The notes under the pieces: generated by a model
Told to the model about the DNA's origin: nothing
The model's input: the letters and a program-made list of their open reading frames with translations, nothing else
Databases searched by the model: none
Position numbers and translations under genes: made by a program
Source of the DNA: a virus
IMG/VR virus record: IMGVR_UViG_3300037392_000017
Location: 1-24,268 of that record
Length of the DNA: 24,268 nt
Direction: 5' to 3' (one strand)
In this document: positions 4,215-10,683 of the stretch, piece by piece
How positions within the stretch are numbered: the first letter of the stretch is position 1
Layout: each line of letters opens with the position of its first letter

Positions 4215-5727
4215 GGACACCCCAGCGCGCCAACGTCGCCGCCGACAGGGGACCGTGGCGCTCCCACACGAACACGTCACCCACCGAGCGCCGAGCCACC
4301 TGACGAACGTCCTCGTTCAGCCGCTGATCGTTGCGGTGCGAGAGACGGCGAGCGGACACCGCGTCGTAGAACGAGCCGACCGCACGGGCCATCTCCGGTT
4401 GCGACAGCACCTTGACCCGATGCTTGCCCTTGCGGCCGTACGCGGTCAGGCGCTCCAACGTCGGAATCTCCGACGCCGCCGGGGAGCCGGCCTGGACGAG
4501 CACCATCCCGTCGAAGGCGTTGGCGTTCGCCGCGGCTCGCTGCACCAGCACATCGAAATCGGTGGACACGTCGACCACCTCCAACGGGGTGATCCGCCCG
4601 CCGTCGATGTCGGTCACGCTCCCCGCCGAGACGAGTGCGCCGATGGTGCGGTCCATGTCGAAGTCGAGACCGAAGGCGACGCGTTCGCCGGGCACCAGCT
4701 CGTCGCGGAAGCACCCCGACCACGCGGCCTCGGACAGTCCCTCCATCTGCGCCCGGTCGGCCCACAGGTTCAGATGCTCCTTGCGGAACGTGGCCGCGTC
4801 GTTCTCCGTCGAGGCGGCGCGCAGGGCGATTTCGTCGACGCCGCCGGGTTGGCCCATCGACGGGTTCGCGAAGCGCCAGTTGTCCTCGTTGTGCACGTCG
4901 ACGGAGAGCGGGTCGCCGGGTGGGGCGTACTCGATCCAGCACAGCGACGCGTCCGCGACGTCGACCATCCGCCGGCCCAGCTCCGTGTAGTGCCACCACA
5001 TCTCCGACGACTGGTCGCCGGCGTTGGAGACGATCCACAGTTGCGCCAGTGGGCGGGTGATCAGCGTCGGGTTCAACGCCTTCACGACCCCCATGTCGTT
5101 GTGCGAGTACGCCTCGTCGATGATCGCCAGATCAATCGACAGCGAGCGCCCGGCCTTCTTCGTCGTCGGGGTGACCGGCATGTAGATCGACCCGTTCTTC
5201 ATGATCATCATTTCCCGGTTCTGCTGCCGGTCGACGCGGTCGACACGGCGGGCGAACGGGGTGTCCATCAACAGCTCGACGTGCTCCATCCATTTCACAC
5301 GGGCCAGGGAGCGGTCCTGGGCGGTGTAGACGACGGTCTGGCGGGCAGGGAGCAGTGCACGGCCCACACGGACCAGGACGAGGGTCGTCTTGCCGTTCTG
5401 GCGGGCCACCGACAGCCCGACGGTGCGGAACCGTGGGCGGCCGGTGATCGGGTCGTACTCGCCGGCCACATCGGCGGCCTGCTGCTGCCAGATGAACAGG
5501 TCCCAGCCGAGCATCCCGGCCACCTGCGCGTCGAGGTCGCCGTGGGTCGGCAGGGCCGAACGTGGTGAGCCCCAGCGTGGCGCCGGGGGAGCGAACACCG
5601 GCACCGATAGGCGTCTATCAGTGGGCCCACCCGGCTTCACCGGGCGCTGTGCGGCGGCTCCACCTTCCGGCTGGCTCGGCTGCCGCTCACGTCGAGGACC
5701 CGATGGGACGGTATCAGCCCGAGCCAC
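4093..5727 (-). CDS. Large terminase subunit (DNA packaging ATPase and nuclease)
   Basis: A 544-aa protein in the usual size range for large terminases. Walker A is SVARQNGKT (about 107-114) and Walker B is DLAIIDEA (about 199-206). A coupling-type motif WIVSNAGD follows (231-238). The nuclease domain begins near GLDFDMDR (353-360), with a conserved Asp. It cuts and pumps concatemeric DNA into proheads through the portal. The GTG at 5727 overlaps the upstream gene by 14 nt. The first 41 residues are Pro/Arg-rich and read through a 16-bp palindrome (TDRRLS, 36-41). A GTG at 5604 abutting that palindrome is an alternative start, mirroring the gene at 17006. The C-terminal 30 residues also look like an extension. 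Its opposite orientation to the portal is unusual. Confidence 0.93.
   Translation of the reverse strand: MARADTVPSGPRRERQPSQPEGGAAAQRPVKPGGPTDRRLSVPVFAPPAPRWGSPRSALPTHGDLDAQVAGMLGWDLFIWQQQAADVAGEYDPITGRPRFRTVGLSVARQNGKTTLVLVRVGRALLPARQTVVYTAQDRSLARVKWMEHVELLMDTPFARRVDRVDRQQNREMMIMKNGSIYMPVTPTTKKAGRSLSIDLAIIDEAYSHNDMGVVKALNPTLITRPLAQLWIVSNAGDQSSEMWWHYTELGRRMVDVADASLCWIEYAPPGDPLSVDVHNEDNWRFANPSMGQPGGVDEIALRAASTENDAATFRKEHLNLWADRAQMEGLSEAAWSGCFRDELVPGERVAFGLDFDMDRTIGALVSAGSVTDIDGGRITPLEVVDVSTDFDVLVQRAAANANAFDGMVLVQAGSPAASEIPTLERLTAYGRKGKHRVKVLSQPEMARAVGSFYDAVSARRLSHRNDQRLNEDVRQVARRSVGDVFVWERHGPLSAATLARWGVLIAPEARKPAVASVGSPVARRTPDRSGSLTERRVPTRRAG
5605..5620. promoter_or_regulatory. 16-bp operator-like palindrome, site 6 (within terminase 5' end)
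   Basis: CGATAGGCGTCTATCA. It lies in the longest terminase frame but immediately upstream of an alternative GTG start at 5604. Confidence 0.7.
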
Positions 5728-5983
5728 TGGTCATCGCCTTCGCCAACTGGTCGAACGGGTCGTGCTCCGCGTCGGGTTCGATCCCCAGCAGGGCACGCCG
5801 TTCCAGATCGGCCCCGAACTTGAGGAGCTGCACCGCCACGTTCACCGGGATATCCGCCGGCTCCATCTGATCCAGCACCTGCATCGCCTTCGTCATCGCT
5901 CGCCGCCCGAGGTCGCGGTGCAGCTCGTACATCTGGCGGAGTTCCTCCGCATGTTCGACGTCCGGGTCCGGTGGCGCGCTCAC
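5714..5983 (-). CDS. Small protein upstream of terminase (possible small terminase)
   Basis: An 89-aa protein starting GTG, (M)SAPPDPDVEHAEELRQMYEL.... The GTG at 5983 overlaps the stop of the HNH gene (GTGA), with GAGGGAG about 6 nt upstream. It is almost entirely helical and charged (EELRQMYELHRDLGRRAMTK, then VLDQMEPADIPVNVAVQLLK), then acidic with a flexible end (DAEHDPFDQLAKAMTSGSG). Position, size and the helical dimer-like character fit a small terminase subunit, which recognises phage DNA and hands it to the large subunit. No clear DNA-binding motif is seen, so the assignment is tentative. It overlaps the large terminase by 14 nt, suggesting coupled translation. Confidence 0.6.
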   Translation of the reverse strand: MSAPPDPDVEHAEELRQMYELHRDLGRRAMTKAMQVLDQMEPADIPVNVAVQLLKFGADLERRALLGIEPDAEHDPFDQLAKAMTSGSG

Positions 5984-6285
5984 AGCCACTCCCTCGACGG
6001 TGGCCGGGAGGCGTGGATCACCGGCACCGGCAGACCGAGCGCCTTGAACCGGGCCGACTGCCCGGCCAGCATCCGCGCCTGGCGGAGCTGGCAGGCCGTG
6101 CACGCCGGGCGGAGCTGGCAGCACCCCGAGCCCTCGACGTGGTGGTGGCGGGACAGCGGCGGGTCGTGATCGCACGACGTCGCCGGCGCGCCGTCGCACA
6201 CCAGGCGCATCTGACACGGCTGCCCCTTCATCGCGGCCCTCACCCGCTCGTAACGCGGGCCGTACGGTGAACCCTTGCGCGGCAT
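5980..6285 (-). CDS. HNH endonuclease
   Basis: A 101-aa protein, MPRKGSPYGPRYERVRAAM.... It has the Cys-bracketed HNH layout: C24 and C30, then CDHDPPLSRHHH (38-49) with the DH pair and catalytic-site histidines, and CC (55-56), C62 and C65 forming the second half of the zinc site. HNH proteins encoded next to the terminase take part in specific DNA cleavage during packaging in several phages (established, for example, for HK97 gp74). The same role is likely here, given overlap with the genes on the terminase side; a homing-type nuclease is the alternative. It is only 1 nt from the end of the DUF1360-like gene. Confidence 0.85.
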   Translation of the reverse strand: MPRKGSPYGPRYERVRAAMKGQPCQMRLVCDGAPATSCDHDPPLSRHHHVEGSGCCQLRPACTACQLRQARMLAGQSARFKALGLPVPVIHASRPPSREWL

Positions 6286-6286
6286 G

Positions 6287-6574
6287 TCATTCGTGCGCGG
6301 CGACGAGCCCGGCGATCATCGACGCCGTCAGCGCGATCAGGCCGATCAGCACCACCCGGTTGTCGCCCCACAGGACGGCGACGGTGGCGACGATCGGGGC
6401 GATGTAGACCGACGCGCAGTAGTCGCAGCCGATCAGGTACGCCCGCTTGGAGTCCTCGCCCCAGCGGTCCGTCAACCGCTCGCGGATCGGGGACGTCACA
6501 TAGTCGGCGGTCACCAGACGGGTCAGGCGCATCGTGGCACCGATCGTCAGCACGACGAGCAACCAAGCGGGCAT
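6287..6574 (-). CDS. DUF1360-like membrane protein
   Basis: A 95-aa protein, MPAWLLVVLTIGATMRLTRL.... A first membrane segment (2-15) leads into MRLTRLVTADYVTSPIRERL, then CDYCAS (50-55) and two further hydrophobic segments (57-69 and 74-92). The RLTRL...D...RER...W...C.YC.S pattern matches the DUF1360 family of small membrane proteins found in actinobacterial phages and bacilli. Function is not established; holin-like roles have been suggested because of size and topology. The start lies only 6 nt after a -10-like TACCTT (minus strand, 6586-6581), so transcripts may be leaderless. Confidence 0.75.
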   Translation of the reverse strand: MPAWLLVVLTIGATMRLTRLVTADYVTSPIRERLTDRWGEDSKRAYLIGCDYCASVYIAPIVATVAVLWGDNRVVLIGLIALTASMIAGLVAAHE

Positions 6575-6584
6575 GGGTGCAAGG

Positions 6585-6599
6585 TAGCACGATGTGCAA
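6585..6599 (-). promoter_or_regulatory. TTGCAC-N3-GTGC palindrome, site b, promoter of 6287-6574
   Basis: Minus strand TTGCACATCGTGCTA. It overlaps a -10-like TACCTT that ends 6 nt before the ATG at 6574. Such spacing predicts a leaderless mRNA. Confidence 0.5.
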
Positions 6600-6899
6600 T
6601 CAGAAGTGCTGGACGTCCGGCGGCCAGCGTGCCCACACGTCGAACAGGCCCGGCTCACCCTCCGCCGCGGCTACACGAAGCTGGCAACCACGGACACGGA
6701 ACGGCTTGCCGGCCGCCGCGCCGTCCTTCACCGAATGGCGGACCACCGCCCACTCCCCAGGGCGCTCGCGGAGCATCTCGACGTGGTAGTCGATCATCTC
6801 CGACTTGGCGAGGTTGCCCCCTCGCCGCCTGAGTTCTGGTGGGTCCTTCCATTCCAGCTTCCAGTCGTCGGGAACGTTCTGCGGTGGGTCGTTAGGCAT
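6600..6899 (-). CDS. Conserved small phage protein
   Basis: A 99-aa protein, MPNDPPQNVPDDWKLEWKDP.... The ATG at 6899 is chosen over a longer open frame because it sits 6 nt after a -10-like hexamer and the upstream part is non-coding in character. The core has EMLRERPGEWAVV (about 41-53), a hydrophilic loop, then GCQLRVAAAEGEPGLFDVWA. This 'RPG-W-v...G-e-RvR...y-ary' layout is common in small uncharacterised actinobacteriophage proteins, where it may form a small alpha/beta fold binding nucleic acid; that role is inference. It is the first gene of the leftward packaging cluster. Confidence 0.72.
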   Translation of the reverse strand: MPNDPPQNVPDDWKLEWKDPPELRRRGGNLAKSEMIDYHVEMLRERPGEWAVVRHSVKDGAAAGKPFRVRGCQLRVAAAEGEPGLFDVWARWPPDVQHF

Positions 6900-6905
6900 A
6901 CACCA

Positions 6906-6934
6906 GAAGTAGCACAAGCGACAATCCCTTGCAA
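6906..6934 (-). promoter_or_regulatory. Probable promoter of the leftward packaging cluster
   Basis: Minus strand: TTGCAA (6934-6929) as -35, a 17-nt spacer, and TACTTC (6911-6906) as -10. The ATG follows 6 nt later at 6899, so the transcript would be leaderless. The stretch 6924-6910 also resembles a degraded TTGCAC-type palindrome. Confidence 0.5.
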
Positions 6935-7118
6935 TAGCCCTACTACTTGCCTCACGCGTGAAGTCTCCAAATAGCACTATGGGGGGGTGTGGGGGGGGCG
7001 CACCCCCGTTCACGTGGCAATGTGCCAAAAGGGTCTCCTCCCCCGGAAAGGACGCAAACTCGGGCTGCCCCTGCACCGCAGTTCGACTCGCAGCCACGGA
7101 CTGACTTAGGGTCCCTGG
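6935..7118. other. Divergent intergenic region with G-runs
   Basis: No gene is seen. G7 (6981-6987) and G8 (6991-6998) are separated by TGT and followed by C5 (7003-7007), which can form a G5-CGCA-C5 hairpin or a G-quadruplex. There is no U-tract, so it is not a standard terminator. Confidence 0.5.
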
Positions 7119-7144
7119 TCGCACAACGTGCAACGGTGTACGAT
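7119..7144 (+). promoter_or_regulatory. Probable promoter of the virion operon (palindrome site c)
   Basis: Palindrome TCGCACAACGTGCAA (7119-7133), then 5 nt, then TACGAT (7139-7144) as -10. The ATG of the portal gene is 8 nt further on, so the mRNA would be leaderless or nearly so. Confidence 0.55.
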
Positions 7145-7152
7145 TCGCCACA

Positions 7153-9063
7153 ATGAGCGATCGACGCCCTCGCCGCCCGACGCGCACGCCGCCCCGGTAC
7201 AACTCCATCGTCGCCTCCGCCACGGTGATGCTCACCCGACCCGTCGCTCTCCGCTCACAGACCAACAACGAGTCGTGGCAGGAAGAAGCGTGGGCGTTCT
7301 ACGACTCCAACGGCGAGCTGCGGTTCGCGGTCGGCTGGATCGCCAACGGGCTCTCCCAAGTGAGCCTCGTCGCCTCGCAGCGCCCCGAACTGCTCGGTGA
7401 CAACCCGGCACCGCTCACCGGCACCAGCGGGATCGACAAGGACGCCAGCAACCTCGTCGCCGCGATCGCCGGGGGACCTGACGGGCAGTCGCAACTCATG
7501 GCCCACCTCGGCCGGCTGCTCACCGTCGCCGGCGTCGGCTGGGTCCTCATCGAATCCCAAGGCGGCGACTCGCTCGACGCCGACACCTGGGAATGGCGAG
7601 CCCTGTCCAACGAAGAACTGCGCTCCGATCACGGCGACTACGAAGTCGAGGACATCGAGACCACCGAAGCGAACCCGGACGGGTGGCGACCACTCGCCAC
7701 CAACCACGTGCTCATCAAGGTCTGGCGCTCCCACCCGCGGCGGGCATCCCGTGCGGACAGCTCCACCCGTGGCGCGCTGCGCCCGCTGCGCCAGCTCGCC
7801 ATGCTCGACGACCACATCGACGCCACCGCCCAATCACGCCTTGCCGGTGCGGGCCTGCTGATCGTCCCCAACGAAATCGAGTTCGCCCCGATCGCCACCG
7901 ACGTCGACCCCGACGACCCCGACGCCCAACCCGACGGGGCGACCACCGACGATTTCGTCGAAGTCCTCACCGACACCATGACCGTGCCCATCGCGGACCG
8001 GGCCTCCGCCGCGGCCGTCGTGCCGCTCACCGTCAAGGTGCCCGGCGAGTTCGTCGACAAGGTCCGTCACGTCACGTTCTGGACCGAGTTCTCCGACACC
8101 GTCCTCGGCCTGGGGGAGCGGGCGATCAAACGCCTCGCCCTCGCCCTGGACATGCCGCCCGAAGTCGTCACCGGTGTCTCCGGGATGAACCACTGGGGTG
8201 CCTGGCGGGTGCAGGAAGAAGCGATCACCCTGCACATCATCCCGTTGGCCGAAGTGATCTGCCACGCGCTGACCAAGGGCTACTTGCGCCCCGCGCTGCT
8301 GGCGATGGGCTACAGCCAAGCCGAAGTCGAAGTGGTGATGATCGGCCACGACGTCACCGACCTCACCGTGCGCCCCGACCTGTCGGACAACACGATCGCC
8401 GCATGGGACCGGTTGGAGGTCTCGTCGGCCACCCTGCGCCGCGAAATCGGCCTGTCCGAATCCGACAAGCCGACCGACGCCGAGTACCGCGAGCGGGTCA
8501 TCATGCGCGTCATCGACCGCTCCCCGCAGCTCGCCCCCGTGCTGCTGCCGTTGCTCGGCATCACCGTCGACATGAACGCCGCCGGCACCCAGCCGTACCC
8601 GATCCCCCCGACCGAGACCACACCCGGACGTCAGATCGGTGGGCCACCCGATACACCGCCACCACCGGCCGAGAGCGCGTCGGCTGATAGCCGCCTATCA
8701 GTCGACGCGCTCACCGCTTCCTGCGACGCGCTCGTCTACCGGGCGTTGGAACGAGCCGGCCTGCGGCTCCGCAACAAGGCGGGCCGGGTCGCCGGGGGAC
8801 CCGAACACGTCGACTGCGGCGACGACCTCACCGAGCTGCACACCCGCCTCGACGCGTCCACGTTCTCCAACGTCCACGAACTCCTTGACGGTGCATGGGT
8901 GCGTGTCCCGGTGATCGCCTCCCGGTTCGACGTCTCCGCCGAGGAGCTGCTCACCGCGATCGACTCGTACACCCGCGGCCTGCTCGTCTCCGGGCAACCG
9001 CACGACATCGGACGGATGCGTGACGCGCTGCCGCTGTGCGCCGCCGTCGGGGGGTTGACATGA
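7153..9063 (+). CDS. Portal protein
   Basis: A 636-aa protein, MSDRRPRRPTRTPPRYNSIV.... It is the first gene of the rightward virion operon and is followed directly by the maturation protease, the classic portal position. The N-terminal part carries SWQEEAWAFYDSNGELRFAV, and a large alpha/beta core runs to about residue 480, including KVPGEFVDKVRHVTFWTEF and ALDMPPEVVTGVSGMNHWGA. These are characteristic of the portals of actinobacteriophages. It forms the dodecameric ring through which DNA enters. After a Pro-rich linker (about 480-508) a 16-bp palindrome reads through as ADSRLS (511-516), and an extra C-terminal domain of about 120 residues follows. This end may be a fusion. The start has no Shine-Dalgarno. 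Confidence 0.92.
   Translation: MSDRRPRRPTRTPPRYNSIVASATVMLTRPVALRSQTNNESWQEEAWAFYDSNGELRFAVGWIANGLSQVSLVASQRPELLGDNPAPLTGTSGIDKDASNLVAAIAGGPDGQSQLMAHLGRLLTVAGVGWVLIESQGGDSLDADTWEWRALSNEELRSDHGDYEVEDIETTEANPDGWRPLATNHVLIKVWRSHPRRASRADSSTRGALRPLRQLAMLDDHIDATAQSRLAGAGLLIVPNEIEFAPIATDVDPDDPDAQPDGATTDDFVEVLTDTMTVPIADRASAAAVVPLTVKVPGEFVDKVRHVTFWTEFSDTVLGLGERAIKRLALALDMPPEVVTGVSGMNHWGAWRVQEEAITLHIIPLAEVICHALTKGYLRPALLAMGYSQAEVEVVMIGHDVTDLTVRPDLSDNTIAAWDRLEVSSATLRREIGLSESDKPTDAEYRERVIMRVIDRSPQLAPVLLPLLGITVDMNAAGTQPYPIPPTETTPGRQIGGPPDTPPPPAESASADSRLSVDALTASCDALVYRALERAGLRLRNKAGRVAGGPEHVDCGDDLTELHTRLDASTFSNVHELLDGAWVRVPVIASRFDVSAEELLTAIDSYTRGLLVSGQPHDIGRMRDALPLCAAVGGLT
8685..8700. promoter_or_regulatory. 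16-bp operator-like palindrome, site 7 (within portal)
   Basis: TGATAGCCGCCTATCA, inside the portal frame at the junction of the Pro-rich linker and the C-terminal extra domain. In another frame it would give the TGA/TAG stops seen at the intergenic copies. Confidence 0.75.
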
Positions 9064-10451
9064 ACAAGAAGCGCGCCCGCGCCCACCTGATCACCATGAA
9101 CTCGACCGGCGGGAACCTGGCCTCGACGTGGTCGATGGTCGCCGCCGCCCCACCCGAAACGACCGCCCCGGCCGACGGGTTCTACGCCCTCATCGCCCCC
9201 GAGGAGGTGTGGTCGTCGGACGGGCGCCGGTTCGCCGCGGGCGCGCTCGCGCCCCGTGAAGGCCCCAACGAGATGCCGCTCATGGGGCTCATCGAGAACA
9301 CCGACATGCACGACCGGGCCGTGAACGTCGGGCATTTCACCCGCGTCGCCCTGAGCAACGGATGGTGGGAGGGCTACGGGGTGTGGGCCGACTCGCCGGA
9401 AGCGAACGCGATCCGCGAACGGGTCCGCGCTGGGGACGTGACCGGTGTGTCGGTCGACGCCGCCGTCTTTGAGGCGCAGTACCTCATCGAAGCCAGCGAG
9501 TACGACCAGCTCGCCAGCATTCTCGACCCGGCGACCCCGGTGGAGGACACCGAACCGGAACGGGTCGTCATCGACGGCGTCGAGTACATCGTCGAGACCG
9601 CCACCCCCGGACGGTCCATCGCCACCCAGGCCGAGATGATGGGCGCGACCATCGTCCCGTTCCCCGCGTTCGCCGGGGCCACCATCACCGACCTGCAAGC
9701 CGACGACGGTCTCACGCCCGCCGTCGAAACGGTGACCGCCGGCGCAGCTCCCGTCTCGCCTCCGCGTGACTGGTTTGAGCTGCCCGGCGGTCACACGGAC
9801 GCCTACGACGTGATCATCGACGACGACGGCCGCATCCACGGCTACCCGGCGGCGACCTGGTCGTCGTGTCACCTGTCGTTCCCCGACGAGTGCGTCACCC
9901 CGCCCCGCTCGGAGAGCGACTACGCGTTCTTCAAGGTCGGCACCGTGCGCTGCGCGGACGGCACACGGGTCGCCACCGGCCCGCTGACCCTGCGCGGCGG
10001 GCACGCCGACCGCACCTGGTCCGCATCCCGCGCAATGGCGTTCTACGACGACACCGACAGCGCGTTCGCGGACGTCGCGATCGGGGAGGACGAACACGGA
10101 ATGTGGGTCGCCGGCGCACTCCGCCCGGAGACGTCCGCCGCCGACATTCGCACCGCGATGGCCTCCGGGTTCTCCGGCGACTGGCGGGCGATCGGCGGCA
10201 CCCACGAACTCATCGCCCTCTCCGCCGTGAACACCCCCGGCTTCCGCCGCCACGCCAGCCTCTACGAATCCGACGGGCTCGTCGCCTCGATGATCGTCGA
10301 CATGCCCCGTCAGGACGCGCTCGTCATCGACGAGGCCGACGCCCTCGCCGCGTCCGCGATCCAACGGATCGCCGCGTCCATCGGACGCACCCCCGAACAG
10401 CGCATCGCCGCGCTCGCCGCCCGTGTTCACCGAGAGATGGAGGTCGCCTGA
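9060..10451 (+). CDS. Capsid maturation protease (possible tandem domains)
   Basis: A 463-aa protein whose ATG overlaps the portal stop (ATGA, 9060-9063), so it is probably translated by coupling. The C-terminal half (about 285-400) has the prohead-protease pattern of actinophages: GGHAD (His315), FYDDTDSAFADVAIGEDEHG, MWVAGALRPE and GFSGDWR (Ser372); His and Ser are the probable catalytic pair. The N-terminal half (about 40-135) repeats the layout more weakly: GLIENTDMHDRAVNVGHFTR with candidate His84 or His92, and GDVTGVSVDA with Ser131. It would cleave the capsid N-terminal region and itself during head maturation. If both halves are protease folds it is a duplication; the linker region (about 140-280) is of unclear fold. 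Confidence 0.85.
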   Translation: MNKKRARAHLITMNSTGGNLASTWSMVAAAPPETTAPADGFYALIAPEEVWSSDGRRFAAGALAPREGPNEMPLMGLIENTDMHDRAVNVGHFTRVALSNGWWEGYGVWADSPEANAIRERVRAGDVTGVSVDAAVFEAQYLIEASEYDQLASILDPATPVEDTEPERVVIDGVEYIVETATPGRSIATQAEMMGATIVPFPAFAGATITDLQADDGLTPAVETVTAGAAPVSPPRDWFELPGGHTDAYDVIIDDDGRIHGYPAATWSSCHLSFPDECVTPPRSESDYAFFKVGTVRCADGTRVATGPLTLRGGHADRTWSASRAMAFYDDTDSAFADVAIGEDEHGMWVAGALRPETSAADIRTAMASGFSGDWRAIGGTHELIALSAVNTPGFRRHASLYESDGLVASMIVDMPRQDALVIDEADALAASAIQRIAASIGRTPEQRIAALAARVHREMEVA

Positions 10452-10666
10452 TGCCCTGCGGTTGTGGAAAGCGCATCGCCCGGAACGCCGCGACAGCGCC
10501 GCGCAAGCAAGGGTCGGTGACGAGCGCGGAATCGTTCGCCGCGTCCGCCAACCCGCGCTACCTCGTCGTCGCCCGGCAGACGTCCACCAGCGGGACCCGG
10601 TTCTCCACGCTGACCGCCGCGCAGGACTACGCCCGCCGCACCGGCGGGATCATCCGGCAGCTCTGA
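10451..10666 (+). CDS. Small CxC protein of the head gene cluster
   Basis: A 71-aa protein, MPCGCGKRIARNAATAPRKQ.... It begins one base inside the protease stop (TGATG) and is translated by coupling. The N-terminal MPCGCGK is typical of small proteins found after the protease in actinobacteriophages and may bind metal. Then a basic stretch (RIARNAATAPRKQ) and a short beta/alpha domain (YLVVARQTSTSGTRFSTLTA) follow. Its TGA stop is the first three bases of a 16-bp palindrome. In related phages the capsid gene follows; here the tape measure does. Function unknown; structural or assembly role likely from position. Confidence 0.78.
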   Translation: MPCGCGKRIARNAATAPRKQGSVTSAESFAASANPRYLVVARQTSTSGTRFSTLTAAQDYARRTGGIIRQL

Positions 10667-10679
10667 TAGACGCCTAGCA
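10664..10679. promoter_or_regulatory. 16-bp operator-like palindrome, site 8
   Basis: TGATAGACGCCTAGCA. It includes the stop codon of the small CxC gene and ends 4 nt before the tape measure ATG. Confidence 0.7.
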
Positions 10680-10683
10680 GCAC

